DNA of 64,000 nt from Streptomyces sp. CB03234 (GCF_001905885.1 NZ_LIYH01000007.1:62001-126000); one strand, 5' to 3'; positions 33,946 to 43,780 are shown, numbered from the stretch's first letter. The notes: generated by a model not told the origin, from the letters alone. Numbers and translations: made by a program.

Positions 33946-34054
33946 CGCGATCTCCTCACTGCTGTTCACACTTCGGATCGCCATCCTCGCAGATGTGGCG
34001 GTCCTTGATCGGTCCTGTTGGGCTGCGTTCATCTGCCCGTGGTTCACCCGTGGC

Positions 34055-34738
34055 TCAGTGGCCGCACGCCCAGGCGGCCGTGGCGGTCGCCGCGGTGGCC
34101 TGTTCGCGCAGGGCCCGCACCGCGGCGGCCGGGTCCTCCGCTCCGTACACGGCGGAGCCGGCGACGAAGACGTCGGCGCCCGCCTCCGCGCACCGCTCGA
34201 TCGTGGACGCCGAGACACCGCCGTCGACCTGGAGCCACAGCTGGAGGCCGTGCTTGGAGATCAGCTCCCGGGTGCGGCGGATCTTCGGCAGCATGATGTC
34301 GAGGAAGGCCTGGCCGCCGAAGCCCGGCTCCACGGTCATGATCAGCAGCATGTCCAGCTCGGGGAGCAGGTCCTCGTACGGCTCGATGGGGGTGGCGGGC
34401 TTCAGTGCCATCGAGGCCCGCGCCCCCTTGGCCCGGATCTCGCGGGCCAGCCTGACCGGGGCGGCGGCCGCCTCGACGTGGAAGGTGACCGAGCCGGCCC
34501 CCGCCTCCACGTACTGCGGGGCCCAGCGGTCGGGGTCCTCGATCATCAGGTGGCAGTCCAGCGGGGTGTCCGTCGCCCGCGCGAGCGACTCCACGACGGG
34601 CACGCCCAGGGTGAGGTTGGGCACGAAGTGGTTGTCCATGACATCGACGTGCAGCCAGTCGGCACCGTCGACGGCCTTCGCCTCCTCGGCGAGCCGGGCG
34701 AAATCGGCGGACAGAATGCTGGGGTTGATCTGGGCCAT
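34055..34738 (-). CDS. rpe: Ribulose-phosphate 3-epimerase
   Basis: 227 residues with a TIM barrel. Interconverts ribulose-5-P and xylulose-5-P. Conserved elements: NPSILSADFARL, HVDVMDNHFVPN with metal-binding His/Asp, HLMIEDPDRW, VEPGFGGQAF and VDGGVSAST. It is in the conserved fmt-rsmB-rpe gene order. The short Ala/Thr-rich C-terminus ends near position 227. Confidence 0.96.
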   Translation of the reverse strand: MAQINPSILSADFARLAEEAKAVDGADWLHVDVMDNHFVPNLTLGVPVVESLARATDTPLDCHLMIEDPDRWAPQYVEAGAGSVTFHVEAAAAPVRLAREIRAKGARASMALKPATPIEPYEDLLPELDMLLIMTVEPGFGGQAFLDIMLPKIRRTRELISKHGLQLWLQVDGGVSASTIERCAEAGADVFVAGSAVYGAEDPAAAVRALREQATAATATAAWACGH

Positions 34739-34830
34739 GAGCCAAGCCTGCCATGCCCCATGGGGTTTCTTTTACCCGATGCCCGCTTGACCTTCGCCGG
34801 ACCCGGCACACTTGCCGCATTCCCGGCCTA

Positions 34831-36252
34831 TCACGCCGTCCGCCGCAGCAGCGCCAGGTACATCGCGTCCGTGCCGTGCAGATGCGGCCACAGCTGTACG
34901 TCGGGCCCGTCGCCGAGCGCCGGGACGCCCGGCATCAGGGGTCTGGCGTCGATCAGCTCCGCGCCGCCGTGCTTCTTGAGGACGTCGTCGACGACGACCC
35001 GGGTCTCCGCCAGGTGCGGCGAGCAGGTCGCGTACCCGACGATCCCGCCCACCCGGACGGCCTTCAACGCCTCGGTGAGCAGGGCGCGTTGGAGCGGGCC
35101 GAAGCTCTCCAGGTCCTCCGGGCGGCGGCGCCAGCGGGCCTCGGGTCGGCGGCGCAGCGCGCCCAGGCCGGAGCACGGGACGTCCACCAGGGCGCGGTCG
35201 AAGGAGCCGGGGCGCCAGGGCGGGCGGGTGCCGTCGGCGGTGATGACCTGGTACGGGCCGGGGTTGCCGGCCAGCGCCCGGTCGACCAGCCGGGCGCGGT
35301 GCGGCTGCTTCTCGGAGGCGAGCAGGGCGGCGCCGCGCTCGGCGGCCAGCGCGCCCAGGAGGGCCGCCTTGCCGCCGGGGCCCGCGCAGCCGTCGAGCCA
35401 GCGCGCGTCGGGGCCGTCGAGCGGGGCATTGGCGAGGGCGATCGCGACGAGCTGGCTGCCCTCGTCCTGGACGCCCGCCCTGCCCTCGCGTACGGCGTCG
35501 ATGGCGCCCGGCTCGCCGCCCTCGGCCAGCCGTACGGCGTAGGGGGACCAGCGGCCCGGCAGGCCGGCCTCGTCGCCCAGCACGTCCAGCAGCTCGCCCG
35601 TGCTGGACCGACCGGGGCGGGCCACCAGCGTGACCTCGGGCCGCTCGTTGTCGGCCTCCAGGAGGTCCTCGATCCCGGCGCGGCCGCCGCCGAGCGCGTC
35701 CCACAGCGCGGAGACGATCCAGCGCGGGTGCGAGTGCACGACCGCCAGGTGGTCCTCGGCGTCCTCGTCGTAGGGCGGGGCCACCTGCCGCACCCAGGCG
35801 TCGAGGTCCTGCTGCGCGATCTTGCGGAGTACGGCGTTGACGAACTTGGCCCGCCCGTCGCCGAGCACCACCCGCGCCAGCTCCACGCTCGCCGAGACGG
35901 CCGCGTGCGTGGGGATCCGCGTCCCGAGCAGCTGGTGCGCGCCCAGCGCGAGCACGTCGAGCACCGGCGGGTCGACCTCGCGCAGCGGCCGGTCGATGCA
36001 CGCCGCGATGATCGCGTCGTACGTGCCCTGGCGGCGCAGCGTGCCGTACACCAGCTCGGTGGCGAGGGCCGCGTCCCGGTTGTCGAACCCCTCCTTCTCC
36101 CGCGCCTTCTTCAGCAGCGGCGGCAGGACGAGGTTGGCGTACGCGTCCCGCTCGTCGACGGCGCGCAGCGCCTCGAACGCCAGGATCCGCACCGGGTCCT
36201 TCTTGGGGCGGCGGTACGGCGTGGGGGGACGGCGACGGGACTGCTCGCTCAC
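34831..36252 (-). CDS. rsmB: 16S rRNA (cytosine-C5)-methyltransferase
   Basis: 473 residues. An N-terminal NusB-like RNA-binding domain (~15-150, AYANLVLPPLLKKA) is joined to a SAM-dependent Fmu/Sun methyltransferase domain. The SAM motif DGCAGPGGKAALL and both cysteines of the m5C mechanism (DVPCSGLGALRRRP and GYATCSPH) are present. Target C967 (E. coli numbering) is inferred from family. GTG 36252 is preceded by GGAG. It is 35 bases after fmt and likely cotranscribed. Confidence 0.94.
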   Translation of the reverse strand: MSEQSRRRPPTPYRRPKKDPVRILAFEALRAVDERDAYANLVLPPLLKKAREKEGFDNRDAALATELVYGTLRRQGTYDAIIAACIDRPLREVDPPVLDVLALGAHQLLGTRIPTHAAVSASVELARVVLGDGRAKFVNAVLRKIAQQDLDAWVRQVAPPYDEDAEDHLAVVHSHPRWIVSALWDALGGGRAGIEDLLEADNERPEVTLVARPGRSSTGELLDVLGDEAGLPGRWSPYAVRLAEGGEPGAIDAVREGRAGVQDEGSQLVAIALANAPLDGPDARWLDGCAGPGGKAALLGALAAERGAALLASEKQPHRARLVDRALAGNPGPYQVITADGTRPPWRPGSFDRALVDVPCSGLGALRRRPEARWRRRPEDLESFGPLQRALLTEALKAVRVGGIVGYATCSPHLAETRVVVDDVLKKHGGAELIDARPLMPGVPALGDGPDVQLWPHLHGTDAMYLALLRRTA

Positions 36253-36287
36253 AAGGTGCTCCGCTTTTCGGTGAGGCTCGTACCCTT

Positions 36288-37232
36288 TCAGCCTACGTCG
36301 GCCCCGCCGGCCTTCTCGCCGGGGGCGATCCGCACGCCCCGCGCCCAGTCGGCGCCGCGCATCGGCTTCTTGCCCTGCGGCTGGACCCACAGCAGCTCCA
36401 CCGCGTGCGACCCGGTGCCGACGTACACGTTGTTCTTGGCCGCCGCGAGCTCCCCGGGGGCGAGATCCGTACGGTCCGGGACGAGGGCCGCCTGGATGAC
36501 TTTCAGCCGCTCGCCGCGGAAGACGGTCCAGGCGCCGGGGGCGGGGGTGCAGCCGCGGACGACACGGTCGACGCGCAGCGCCGGGGCCTTCCAGTCGATG
36601 TGCGCGTCCTCGACGGTGATCTTGGGGGCGAGGGTGACGCCTTCGGTGGGCTGCGGTACGGCCTTGAGGGTGCCGTCCTCGATGCCGTCCATCGTCGCGG
36701 CGAGCAGGCCCGCGCCGGCGAAGGCGAGCCGGGTGAGCAGGTCGCCGCTGGTGTCGGTGGGCCGCACCTGCTCGGTGATGACGCCGTACACCGGGCCGGA
36801 GTCCAGGCCCTCCTCGATCTGGAAGGTCGACGCGCCGGTCACCTCGTCCCCGGCCATGATCGCGTGCTGCACGGGCGCGGCGCCGCGCCAGGCGGGCAGC
36901 AGGGAGAAGTGCAGGTTCACCCAGCCGTGGGCGGGGACGTCGAGGGCCACGCGCGGCAGCAGGGCGCCGTACGCGACGACGGGGCAGCAGTCGGGGGCGA
37001 TCTCGCGCAGCCGGGCCAGGAAGTCCTCGTCCCGGGGCTTCGCCGGCTTGAGGACCTCGATCCCGGCCTCCTCGGCGCGCTGGGCGACGGGGCTGGCGAC
37101 GAGCCTGCGGCCCCGCCCGGCGGGGGCGTCGGGCCGGGTGACGACGGCGGCCACCTCATGCCGGTCCGAGGCGATCAGGGCGTCCAGGGCGGGTACGGCG
37201 ACCTCGGGGGTGCCTGCGAAGACGAGCTTCAT
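36288..37232 (-). CDS. fmt: Methionyl-tRNA formyltransferase
   Basis: 314 residues. It formylates initiator Met-tRNA. The start MKLVFAGTPEVAVPAL is typical; the catalytic Asn-His appears in VNLHFSLLPAWRGAAP and Asp in EEGLDSGPVYG. The C-terminal tRNA-binding domain begins near 205. It is the first gene of an fmt-rsmB-rpe unit, divergent from a small HTH protein with 229 bases between. Confidence 0.96.
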   Translation of the reverse strand: MKLVFAGTPEVAVPALDALIASDRHEVAAVVTRPDAPAGRGRRLVASPVAQRAEEAGIEVLKPAKPRDEDFLARLREIAPDCCPVVAYGALLPRVALDVPAHGWVNLHFSLLPAWRGAAPVQHAIMAGDEVTGASTFQIEEGLDSGPVYGVITEQVRPTDTSGDLLTRLAFAGAGLLAATMDGIEDGTLKAVPQPTEGVTLAPKITVEDAHIDWKAPALRVDRVVRGCTPAPGAWTVFRGERLKVIQAALVPDRTDLAPGELAAAKNNVYVGTGSHAVELLWVQPQGKKPMRGADWARGVRIAPGEKAGGADVG

Positions 37233-37461
37233 CAGTGGCTGACTGCCTGTCTGTTCGGTGGCGGTGGCGGGCGACGCACCAGTTTAGGGGCCGGTGGGGA
37301 GCGGGGGCGTACGTCGCCTTGCGCGCCCTGCGCATATGCGGATACGCCCCCGCAGCGTGACCCCGACCACGGGTGGCGCGTTGGTCAAGGCAGATTGACC
37401 GAAACGGGCCGCCGCCTCGGAGCGGCCCACCCCTTTCAACGCCGGTTCGAGAGGCTTGTAA

Positions 37462-37986
37462 ATGGCCGACCACGCAACCCACGACGCCCAAGCCCGGGCG
37501 AGCCTGCACCTGCTGGTGCGGGACATCGAGCGGGTCCGCCGGCAGGTGGACGCGCTGCGCACGCTCACCGCCCAGCTCGGCAATGTGTACCGCCCGCGGC
37601 GATCCGGCCCGTCCACGGGCTTCGTCGTCTACGGCAGGGCCCCGGCCCCCACCGTCCGGCTGGCGCAGGAGCTGCGGGACAGCGTCGAGACCCTGGTGAC
37701 CGCGGCGGTGGACTTCGACCGTTCGCTGGGCTTCTCGTGGGACGCGGTGGGCTCGGCCCTCGGGGTCACCAAGCAGGCGGTCCACCGCCGGTACGGCGCC
37801 CGGAGGGCGGCGGCCCAGCAGACGGCCACCACGGAGGCGGACCACGTCGTCGAGCCGGGCGGCGGTACGCGGACGGTGCCCTCGGTCCCGGCCGCGCGCT
37901 CGATGCCGCCCCAGCCCACCTCCGGCTCCCAGACCCTCCGCGACGAGGTCCGCCCGAGCGCCTTCCCCGGCCCGCGCAACGGCTGA
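37462..37986 (+). CDS. Small HTH protein of unknown function
   Basis: 174 residues. The N-terminal half is helical (LLVRDIERVRRQVDALRTLT). The centre has a helix-turn-helix (FSWDAVGSALGVTKQAVHRR) of the kind in several short actinobacterial DNA-binding proteins. The last 55 residues are disordered. It sits between fmt and priA, as in other streptomycetes, but has no assigned role. Followed by a strong terminator. Confidence 0.75.
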   Translation: MADHATHDAQARASLHLLVRDIERVRRQVDALRTLTAQLGNVYRPRRSGPSTGFVVYGRAPAPTVRLAQELRDSVETLVTAAVDFDRSLGFSWDAVGSALGVTKQAVHRRYGARRAAAQQTATTEADHVVEPGGGTRTVPSVPAARSMPPQPTSGSQTLRDEVRPSAFPGPRNG

Positions 37987-37993
37987 CCCCCAC

Positions 37994-38037
37994 GCGGCCG
38001 CCCGGCCCCCTCGCCGCAGGGAAAGCCGGGCGGCCGC
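37994..38037 (+). terminator. Terminator after the HTH gene
   Basis: A perfect 13-bp stem, GCGGCCGCCCGGC (37994-38006) with its complement (38025-38037), and an 18-nt loop begin 8 bases after the stop codon. Confidence 0.8.
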
Positions 38038-38407
38038 CCCGTGCGGCACCCCCGTGTCCGCCAAGCCCCGAAGCCTCCCGCAGCGCCCGGCCCGAACCGC
38101 GCCGCACCAGGACGCCCGCCCCAGCCGCTGCGACACCGGCCCTTCCGGTCGGCCCGGAAGCCCCCGCGAGTGCGCAGCCGCCCGTGCCCAGGGCGGCCCG
38201 TACCGGCCCGCGAATCCGCCCCGCCCTCGGGTTCCGCGCAGCACGCAGCCGCCCGCGCCCAGCCCCGGTGAACCGCCCCGCCCCGAGGGGCCCGCGTGGC
38301 ACCAAGCTGCCGCGTTCCGGGGGCGGGGGGCGTCGGCCCCCGTGGGACTCCCGGGGGTCCGGGGGCGGAGCCCCCGGTTTCGGGGAGGGGCGGCCCCACA
38401 CGCACCC
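38038..38407. other. GC-rich non-coding gap between convergent genes
   Basis: Low-complexity Pro/Ala/Gly/Arg-type sequence between the HTH gene and priA (421 bases in all from 37987). A second hairpin, CCGGGGGC (38359-38366) with GCCCCCGG (38370-38377) followed by TTT, could stop plus-strand transcription before priA; on the minus strand it may serve priA. No gene is supported. Confidence 0.6.
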
Positions 38408-40561
38408 TCAGCCGATGTCCGGCGGGTCCACCCGCACCCGCACCGGTTCCGTGCCTCCGCGCGCCAGCCGCGCCGCCTGCGCCGCCTTCAGCGCGGCCGC
38501 CAGCGCCGCCCCGCTCCCCGGCGGGACCCGCAGCAGCGCGCGCTCCCAGACCTCACCCGGTGGGGCGTCCCCGGGGCGGCGCGGCGCGCCCGGGGGTGGG
38601 GGCGGGAGCGGCACGGGGCCGAGGACCTCGGCGGTCGGCGGCAGCTCGGCGGCGGCCAGGAACGCCGCGACCGCCTCCGCCCGCCCGGTCACCGACGCCA
38701 TCCGGGAGACCGGGGGGAAGCCCAGCTCCGCCCGCTCGGCGAGCTCGCGCTGGGCGTGGCCGACCGGGTCCCACCGCACCAGTGCCTGCACGGGCCGCAG
38801 CGTCGGCTCGGCGACGATCACGACGGTGCCGCCCTCGTCCTGGCCGCGCACCAGCGACGCGGCGTCCATCCAGCGCCGCAGCGCCTCCTCGCCCGCCCGC
38901 AGGTCGGCCCGCCCGAGCATCGCCCAGCCGTCCAGCAGCAGCGCTGCCGCGTACCCGCCCTCGGCGACCGGCTCGGCGCCCGGGGTGCTCACCACCAGCG
39001 CGGGGCGCCCCGGCACGGTGTCCAGGACGTGGTCCCGCCCCGACGTCCGTACCGGCACGGCCGGGAACGCCCGCCCCAGCTCCTCCGCCGTGCGCCGCGC
39101 GCCCACCACCTGGGCCCGCAGCCGGACGGACCCGCACTCGGCGCAGTGCCAGTCGGGCGCGCCCCGCCCGCACCAGCCGCACCGCAGCTCCCGCTGCTCC
39201 GGCGCCTCCAGCGGCCCCGCGCAGTGCCGGCACCGCGCGGGCGTCCGGCACCGCTCGCACGCCAGCCGGGGTACGTACCCCCGCCGGGGCACCTGGACCA
39301 GCACCGGCCCGGACTTGAGGCCCTCCCGTGCCGCCTGCCAGGCCAGCGACGGCAGCCGGGCCGCCCGCGCCGCCTCGTCACGGGCCAGTTCCCCGTCCCC
39401 CACGGTCCGTACCAGCGGCGCGGCGGCCCTGACCCGCTCCCGGGGCGCCACCAGCGGCCGTGCCCAGCCGGTCTCGACGAGCTGGGCGGCCTCGACCGTG
39501 CAGCTCGTACCGCCCAGCAGGAAGCCGCACTTGTCGTGTGCGGCGCGCAGCAGCAGCACCTCGCGCGCGTGCGGCAGGGGCGCGTGCTGTTCGCTGTGGC
39601 TGGAGTCACCGTCGTCCCAGATGGCGACGAGCCCCAGGTCCCGCACCGGGGCGAACATCGCCGCCCGCGTCCCGACGACCGCGCGTACGGCCCCGCGCCG
39701 CACGGCGAGCCACTGCCCGTACCGCTTCTCGGGCCCGGCCTCGGCGGTCAGCACCGCGTGCCGCCCCTCCCCCAGCACGGCGGTCAGCGCCGCGTCCACC
39801 CGCCCGGCCGCCCGCCCGTCGGGCACCACGACGAGCGCGCCGCGCCCCGACGCGAGCGTGGCGCCCACCGCCCTGGCCAGCTCCTCCGCCCAGTACGGCC
39901 CGGGCAGCGCGTTCCACACGGCCCGCGGCGACCGGCCGCCCGCGAGCGCCGCCAGGAACGCCGGCCCCTGTGCGTACCGCTCCCACGTCCCGGGCTCCGG
40001 CGCGGCGGGCGGCGGCAGCGGCTCGGGCGACGGCTTCCGCTCGGCCTTCACGTTGCGCGGCGGGACGGCCAGCTGGAGCACATCGGCAAGGCTCCCGGCG
40101 TACCGATCGGCCACCGCCCGCGCCAGGTCCAGCAGCTCGGCGCTGAGCACCGGCTCCGGCGACACCACGTCGGCGAGCGCCGCCAGTGGCCCCGAGTAGT
40201 CCGACTCGGCGCGGCGCTCCACCAGGAACCCGTCTATGAGGCGCCCGCCCTCGCGCCGCCCGTCCCGCACCTGGTGCGCCCCGGCCCCGAACCGCACCCG
40301 CACCCGCACCCCCGGCTGCGCGGCGGCGTCGAGCTCCTCGGGCACGGCATAGTCGAAGAACTGGTCCAGGTGCAGCACGCCCTTGTTCACGACGACCCGC
40401 GCGACCGGCAGCTCCTTGGCCAGCGCGGCTCCCCGCCACGTCCGTGGCTTGGCGCGGGGCACCTTCGCCTTGCGCACGGTCTCCCGTATGAGCGCGAGCT
40501 GCTCGGGCGGCTCGGCCCCCCGGCCGCCGCCACCCTCCGGCTTCCCGTTCTCGCTGCTCAC
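38408..40561 (-). CDS. priA: PriA-like primosomal protein N', degenerate ATPase
   Basis: 717 residues. It has the PriA N-terminal 3'-DNA-binding domain (VVVNKGVLHLDQFFDYAVPE), a Cys-rich zinc module (CERCRTPARCRHC, later CGWCGRG and CAECG) and a C-terminal domain. The helicase core lacks a Walker A GxGKT, and the DEAH-box position reads WDDGD, as is usual for actinobacterial PriA. It probably binds stalled forks and recruits partners without unwinding. GTG 40561 is used as start; the frame is open to 40615. Confidence 0.9.
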   Translation of the reverse strand: MSSENGKPEGGGGRGAEPPEQLALIRETVRKAKVPRAKPRTWRGAALAKELPVARVVVNKGVLHLDQFFDYAVPEELDAAAQPGVRVRVRFGAGAHQVRDGRREGGRLIDGFLVERRAESDYSGPLAALADVVSPEPVLSAELLDLARAVADRYAGSLADVLQLAVPPRNVKAERKPSPEPLPPPAAPEPGTWERYAQGPAFLAALAGGRSPRAVWNALPGPYWAEELARAVGATLASGRGALVVVPDGRAAGRVDAALTAVLGEGRHAVLTAEAGPEKRYGQWLAVRRGAVRAVVGTRAAMFAPVRDLGLVAIWDDGDSSHSEQHAPLPHAREVLLLRAAHDKCGFLLGGTSCTVEAAQLVETGWARPLVAPRERVRAAAPLVRTVGDGELARDEAARAARLPSLAWQAAREGLKSGPVLVQVPRRGYVPRLACERCRTPARCRHCAGPLEAPEQRELRCGWCGRGAPDWHCAECGSVRLRAQVVGARRTAEELGRAFPAVPVRTSGRDHVLDTVPGRPALVVSTPGAEPVAEGGYAAALLLDGWAMLGRADLRAGEEALRRWMDAASLVRGQDEGGTVVIVAEPTLRPVQALVRWDPVGHAQRELAERAELGFPPVSRMASVTGRAEAVAAFLAAAELPPTAEVLGPVPLPPPPPGAPRRPGDAPPGEVWERALLRVPPGSGAALAAALKAAQAARLARGGTEPVRVRVDPPDIG

Positions 40562-40653
40562 AGCCCCATTCCTACCAGAGCCCACTGACAACGCCCGCGG
40601 TCGGCGGCGGGACATCGTGGCCGTCCGCCATCCCGGCCACGGCTGCTGAAACG

Positions 40654-40692
40654 CCGAAGTCCGGCGCCCCGGAAAAGGGCGCCGGACTTCGG
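40654..40692 (-). terminator. metK terminator
   Basis: A perfect 16-bp stem (40654-40669 with 40677-40692) and a 7-nt loop lie 17 bases after the metK stop. On the minus strand it is followed by CGTTTCAGC, giving a short U-run. This is the strongest classical terminator in the window. Confidence 0.93.
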
Positions 40693-40708
40693 AAGAACAC
40701 AGGGCGGC

Positions 40709-41917
40709 TTACAGCCCCGCGGCCTTGCGCAGCGCGTCGACGCGGTCGGTGCGCTCCCAGGTGAAGTCGGGGAGTTCGCGGCCGAAGTGGCCGTAGGCGG
40801 CCGTCTGGCCGTAGATGGGGCGCAGCAGGTCGAGGTCGCGGATGATGGCGGCCGGGCGGAGGTCGAAGACCTCGCTGATCGCCGTCTCGATCTTCTCCAC
40901 CTCGACCTTGGCGGTGCCGAAGGTCTCCACGAACAGGCCGACCGGCTCGGCCTTGCCGATGGCGTACGCGACCTGGACCTCGCAGCGCGAGGCGAGCCCG
41001 GCCGCGACGACGTTCTTCGCCACCCAGCGCATCGCGTAGGCGGCCGAGCGGTCCACCTTGGAGGGGTCCTTGCCGGAGAACGCGCCGCCGCCGTGACGGG
41101 CCATACCGCCGTACGTGTCGATGATGATCTTGCGGCCGGTCAGGCCGGCGTCACCCATCGGGCCGCCGATCTCGAACCGCCCCGTCGGGTTGACCAGCAG
41201 CCGGTAGCCCTCCGTGTCCAGCTTGATGCCGTCGTCCAGGAGCTGCCCCAGCACATGCTCGACGACGAACTCGCGGATGTCGGGCGCCAGCAGCGACTCC
41301 AGATCGATGTCCGAGGCGTGCTGCGAGGAGACCACCACCGTGTCCAGGCGGACGGCCTTGTCACCGTCGTACTCGATGGTGACCTGGGTCTTGCCGTCCG
41401 GGCGCAGGTAGGGGATCGTGCCGTTCTTGCGGACCTCGGTCAGACGCTTGGACAGCCGGTGCGCCAGGTGGATCGGCAGCGGCATCAGCTCGGGCGTCTC
41501 GTCCGACGCGTACCCGAACATCAGACCCTGGTCGCCCGCGCCCTGCTTGTCCAGCTCGTCCTCGTCGCCCTCGACACGCTTCTCGTACGCCGTGTCGACG
41601 CCCTGCGCGATGTCCGGCGACTGCGCGCCGATCGAGACGGAGACTCCGCAGGACGCGCCGTCGAAGCCCTTCTTCGACGAGTCGTAACCGATCTCCAGAA
41701 TCTTGTTGCGCACCAGCGTGGGGATGTCGGCGTACGCCTTGGTCGTCACCTCGCCGGCCACATGCACCAGGCCGGTGGTGATCAACGTCTCCACGGCCAC
41801 ACGGGAGGTGGGGTCCTCCCGCAGCAGCGCATCGAGAATCGTGTCGCTGATCTGGTCAGCGATCTTGTCGGGGTGACCCTCGGTCACGGACTCCGAGGTG
41901 AACAGACGACGGGACAC
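40709..41917 (-). CDS. metK: S-adenosylmethionine synthetase
   Basis: 402 residues. Makes SAM from methionine and ATP. Signature elements are present: FTSESVTEGHPDKIADQISD, GAGDQGLMFGYA and GGGAFSGKDPSKVDRS (the P-loop-like motif). It is single-gene by its terminator and the 241-base upstream gap. I find no known SAM-riboswitch core in that gap. Confidence 0.98.
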   Translation of the reverse strand: MSRRLFTSESVTEGHPDKIADQISDTILDALLREDPTSRVAVETLITTGLVHVAGEVTTKAYADIPTLVRNKILEIGYDSSKKGFDGASCGVSVSIGAQSPDIAQGVDTAYEKRVEGDEDELDKQGAGDQGLMFGYASDETPELMPLPIHLAHRLSKRLTEVRKNGTIPYLRPDGKTQVTIEYDGDKAVRLDTVVVSSQHASDIDLESLLAPDIREFVVEHVLGQLLDDGIKLDTEGYRLLVNPTGRFEIGGPMGDAGLTGRKIIIDTYGGMARHGGGAFSGKDPSKVDRSAAYAMRWVAKNVVAAGLASRCEVQVAYAIGKAEPVGLFVETFGTAKVEVEKIETAISEVFDLRPAAIIRDLDLLRPIYGQTAAYGHFGRELPDFTWERTDRVDALRKAAGL

Positions 41918-42158
41918 AACGCTCCCTGGGTTTGCAGCGGCTGCTGGCTGATCATTTGCGGACCGGCAGGGGGCTGCGCCCCGCGTCGTTCCGAGGACAG
42001 TTTATCGGGCGCTCTCGGCCGTTGGACCAGGTGTCTCGCACGTTGGGAGCCGGATCGGCCACATCTGCCGTATCGGCGGTAGGACGATCAGCTCTCCCCG
42101 CGGACCGGAACGCCGGTTTTCCTGGGGTTTCATCCGCCCAAAGGGCGAAATGAGAGAT

Positions 42159-43397
42159 TCATCCAGATGTATCCGAGTCGGTGGTGTCCGAGGCCCGCAG
42201 CCGGGGTGCGACGAGGTCCCACACAGTCTCCGCGAGGGCCTCCTTGGGCCCGTACGGTACGGGGGTTTCCGCGCCGTCGGCGGCCAGCACCACGGCCTCG
42301 TTCTCCTCCGAGCCGAAGGTCTTGCGCTCCCCCACCTCGTTCACCACGAGCAGGTCACACCCCTTGCGGCGGAGCTTCTCCCGACCATTGGCCAAAACAT
42401 CATCGGTCTCGGCGGCGAAGCCGACGATCACCTGCTCCGGACGGGCGCGTTCCGCGGAGATCTCGGCCAGGACGTCCGGGTTGCGGACCAGCACGATGGG
42501 CGCCGGCTCCTGGCCGTCCTTCTTCTTGATCTTGCCTTCGGCGTACGTGGCGGGGCGGAAGTCCGCGACGGCCGCGGCCATCACCACGGCGTCCGCGTCG
42601 GCCGCCGCCTTGAGCACCGCCTCACGCAGCTGGACGGCGGTGCCCACGTGGACCACGTCGACGCCCGCCGGGTCCGGCATGCCGGTGTTGGCCTCGATCA
42701 GCGTCACCCGGGCACCCCGGGCGGCGGCGATCCTGGCGAGGGCGTACCCCTGCTTGCCGGAGGAACGGTTCCCCAGGTACCGCACCGGGTCCAGCGGCTC
42801 GCGCGTGCCGCCCGCGCTGACCACGACATGGCGGCCCGCGAGGTCGGGCTCGGCGGCGGCGCCGCGTGCGAGGACCCGGCGGCAGATCTCGAAGATCTCG
42901 TCCGGGTCGGGCAGCCGGCCCTTGCCGGTGTCGACGCCGGTGAGGCGGCCGACGGCCGGCTCGATCACCACGGCGCCCCGGCGGCGCAGCGTGGCGACGT
43001 TCTCCTGGGTGGCGGGGTGCTCCCACATCTCGGTGTGCATGGCGGGCGCGAAGACCACCGGACAGCGGGCGGTGAGCAGCGTGTTGGTCAGCAGGTCGTC
43101 GGCGAGGCCGTGGGCGGCCTTGGCCAGCATGTCGGCGGTGGCCGGGGCGACGACCACGAGGTCGGCGTGCTGCCCGATGCGTACGTGCGGGACCTCGTGG
43201 ACGTCCGACCAGACCTCGGTCGAGACGGGGTTCCCGGAGAGCGCGGACCAGGTGGCGGCGCCCACGAAGTGCAGGGCGGCGCCGGTCGGGACGACCCGTA
43301 CGTCATGGCCGGACTCGGTCAGCCGCCGCAGCAGCTCGCACGCCTTGTAGGCGGCGATGCCACCGCTGACTCCGAGGACGACCTTCGGCTTGTCCAC
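42159..43397 (-). CDS. coaBC: Bifunctional phosphopantothenoylcysteine decarboxylase / phosphopantothenate-cysteine ligase
   Basis: 412 residues. The N-terminal CoaC flavoprotein (~1-185: VSGGIAAYKACELLRRL, catalytic His in VPHVRIGQHADL, PAMHTEMWEHPAT) is fused to CoaB (~190-400: VSAGGTREPLDPVRYLGNRSS, substrate loop with KIKK). They carry out two steps of coenzyme A synthesis. It follows rpoZ, which is separated by a terminator. Confidence 0.97.
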   Translation of the reverse strand: MDKPKVVLGVSGGIAAYKACELLRRLTESGHDVRVVPTGAALHFVGAATWSALSGNPVSTEVWSDVHEVPHVRIGQHADLVVVAPATADMLAKAAHGLADDLLTNTLLTARCPVVFAPAMHTEMWEHPATQENVATLRRRGAVVIEPAVGRLTGVDTGKGRLPDPDEIFEICRRVLARGAAAEPDLAGRHVVVSAGGTREPLDPVRYLGNRSSGKQGYALARIAAARGARVTLIEANTGMPDPAGVDVVHVGTAVQLREAVLKAAADADAVVMAAAVADFRPATYAEGKIKKKDGQEPAPIVLVRNPDVLAEISAERARPEQVIVGFAAETDDVLANGREKLRRKGCDLLVVNEVGERKTFGSEENEAVVLAADGAETPVPYGPKEALAETVWDLVAPRLRASDTTDSDTSG

Positions 43398-43454
43398 TCA
43401 ATGCCTCCCGGCTCCGGCCCGTTGCTGTCGCTACTACGGTCTCCATGACACACC

Positions 43455-43485
43455 ACAGGCCCGGCGGAGTGTCCACCGGGCCTGT
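43455..43485 (-). terminator. rpoZ terminator
   Basis: ACAGGCCCGG (43455-43464) and CCGGGCCTGT (43476-43485) form a perfect 10-bp stem with an 11-nt loop, 23 bases after the rpoZ stop and before coaBC. Confidence 0.8.
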
Positions 43486-43507
43486 CATGACTTGTGCAGT
43501 GGGGCGC

Positions 43508-43780
43508 CTACTGGGCCGGGCCCTCGATGGCCTCGGAGGTCAGCAGACCCGCGTTGATCTCACGCAGGGCGATCGAGAGCGGCTTCTCGTGGACGTGGGT
43601 GTCCACCAGCGGACCGACGTACTCCAGCAGGCCCTCACCGAGCTGCGAGTAGTACGCGTTGATCTGACGCGCACGCTTGGCCGCGTAGATCACGAGGCTG
43701 TACTTCGAGTCAGTGGCCTCGAGCAGCTCGTCGATCGGCGGGTTGATGATGCCCTCGGGCGCGGTGATGGAAGAGGACAC
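43508..43780 (-). CDS. rpoZ: RNA polymerase omega subunit
   Basis: 90 residues. It promotes RNA polymerase assembly. NPPIDELLEATDSKYSLVIY and AAKRARQINAYYSQLGEG are the actinobacterial RpoZ core, with helical C-terminus KPLSIALREINAGLL. It follows gmk by 40 bases in the conserved gmk-rpoZ-coaBC order. Confidence 0.96.
   Translation of the reverse strand: MSSSITAPEGIINPPIDELLEATDSKYSLVIYAAKRARQINAYYSQLGEGLLEYVGPLVDTHVHEKPLSIALREINAGLLTSEAIEGPAQ

Noticed and set aside
41918..42158. SAM riboswitch upstream of metK
   Set aside because: No S-box or other SAM aptamer core is visible on the minus strand of this gap; only weak hairpins occur.
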